Assembly (NCBI GenBank): GCA_000690595.2
Contig: JHUT02000002.1
Location: forward strand, 210,878 to 274,877
DNA: 64,000 nucleotides
Direction of reading: 5' to 3'
Source: Natrinema mahii
GTDB taxonomy: Archaea; Halobacteriota; Halobacteria; Halobacteriales; Natrialbaceae
Shown: positions 63,973 to 64,000 of the stretch, piece after piece
Position numbering within the stretch: the first letter of the stretch is position 1
How the letters are laid out: every line of letters starts with the position of its first letter
Program-made: the position numbers and the translations under genes
The notes under the pieces: model-generated
Told to the model about the DNA's origin: nothing
Databases searched by the model: none
Seen by the model: the letters and a program-made list of their open reading frames with translations, nothing else

Positions 63973-64000
63973 ACTTCAGGCGCATTATTCGAGCGGCCAA

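Overview
The window is chromosomal DNA of a haloarchaeon (class Halobacteria). The evidence is high GC with strong G/C bias at third positions, very acidic proteins, TATA boxes 23-35 nt upstream of start codons (largely leaderless transcripts), many Tat (RR) signal peptides and lipoboxes on exported proteins, and haloarchaeal families such as TbsP, HTH_10 (Bat-type) regulators and RecA/KaiC-like proteins. Species cannot be fixed from the sequence alone; the gene content would fit a Natrialbaceae-type genome, which is an inference.

Layout. 0-9.5 kb: the regulator tbsP, a 47-codon small ORF, a stand-alone CHAT-type caspase-like protease, the one-carbon genes glyA and folD, an alpha/beta hydrolase, and an OPT transporter with a PqqD-like partner. 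9.8-16.3 kb: zinc-ribbon protein, Tat lipoprotein, a probable small RNA with two hairpins, an autoregulated PadR gene, an MgtC/DUF4010 membrane protein, VapBC-1 and purD. 16.4-19.1 kb: an AT-rich accessory island with exported proteins and a zinc metallopeptidase gene interrupted by one in-frame TAG just after its HExxH motif. 19.1-30.7 kb: Tat proteins, two coupled membrane proteins, thyA-folA, aconitase, a DUF255 thioredoxin-fold protein, VapBC-2 and a small thioredoxin. 31.0-36.5 kb: a lower-GC cluster of aldehyde dehydrogenase, NhaC-type antiporter and class III aminotransferase. 36.7-46.3 kb: cysteine synthase, ThiI, an MFS transporter, methionine adenosyltransferase, a CYTH protein and an FKBP isomerase. 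46.4-56.1 kb: a RecA-fold protein, transposase debris, small membrane proteins, pyrBI, a phasin-like protein, PRC-barrel protein and a crotonase. 56.2-64 kb: HTH_10 regulator, a molybdate/tungstate permease and binding protein with mobB, a metallo-beta-lactamase-fold protein, VapBC-3, tRNA-Lys with a partial duplicate, a TrkA-N/DHH fusion, and a PRC-barrel protein.

How genes work together. GlyA, FolD, ThyA, FolA, PurD, methionine adenosyltransferase and cysteine synthase connect folate one-carbon flow to thymidylate, purine, methyl-group and sulfur metabolism. PyrB and PyrI form aspartate carbamoyltransferase. MobB and the molybdate/tungstate transporter genes serve molybdenum cofactor supply, but the transporter ATPase gene is absent from the window.

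The most notable unannotated structure is a family of 84-bp hairpin repeats at 32.8-55.3 kb: six full-length copies and two decayed ones. All six are exactly 84 bp, start with TATAGTAGC, and have arm trinucleotides that differ between copies yet stay paired within each copy (Watson-Crick or G-T). Two copies supply the last four codons and the stop codon of neighbouring genes, two flank a transposase fragment, and two adjoin sharing one TATA. All three VapBC modules and the PadR gene have an inverted repeat at the promoter or start codon that looks like an autoregulatory operator.
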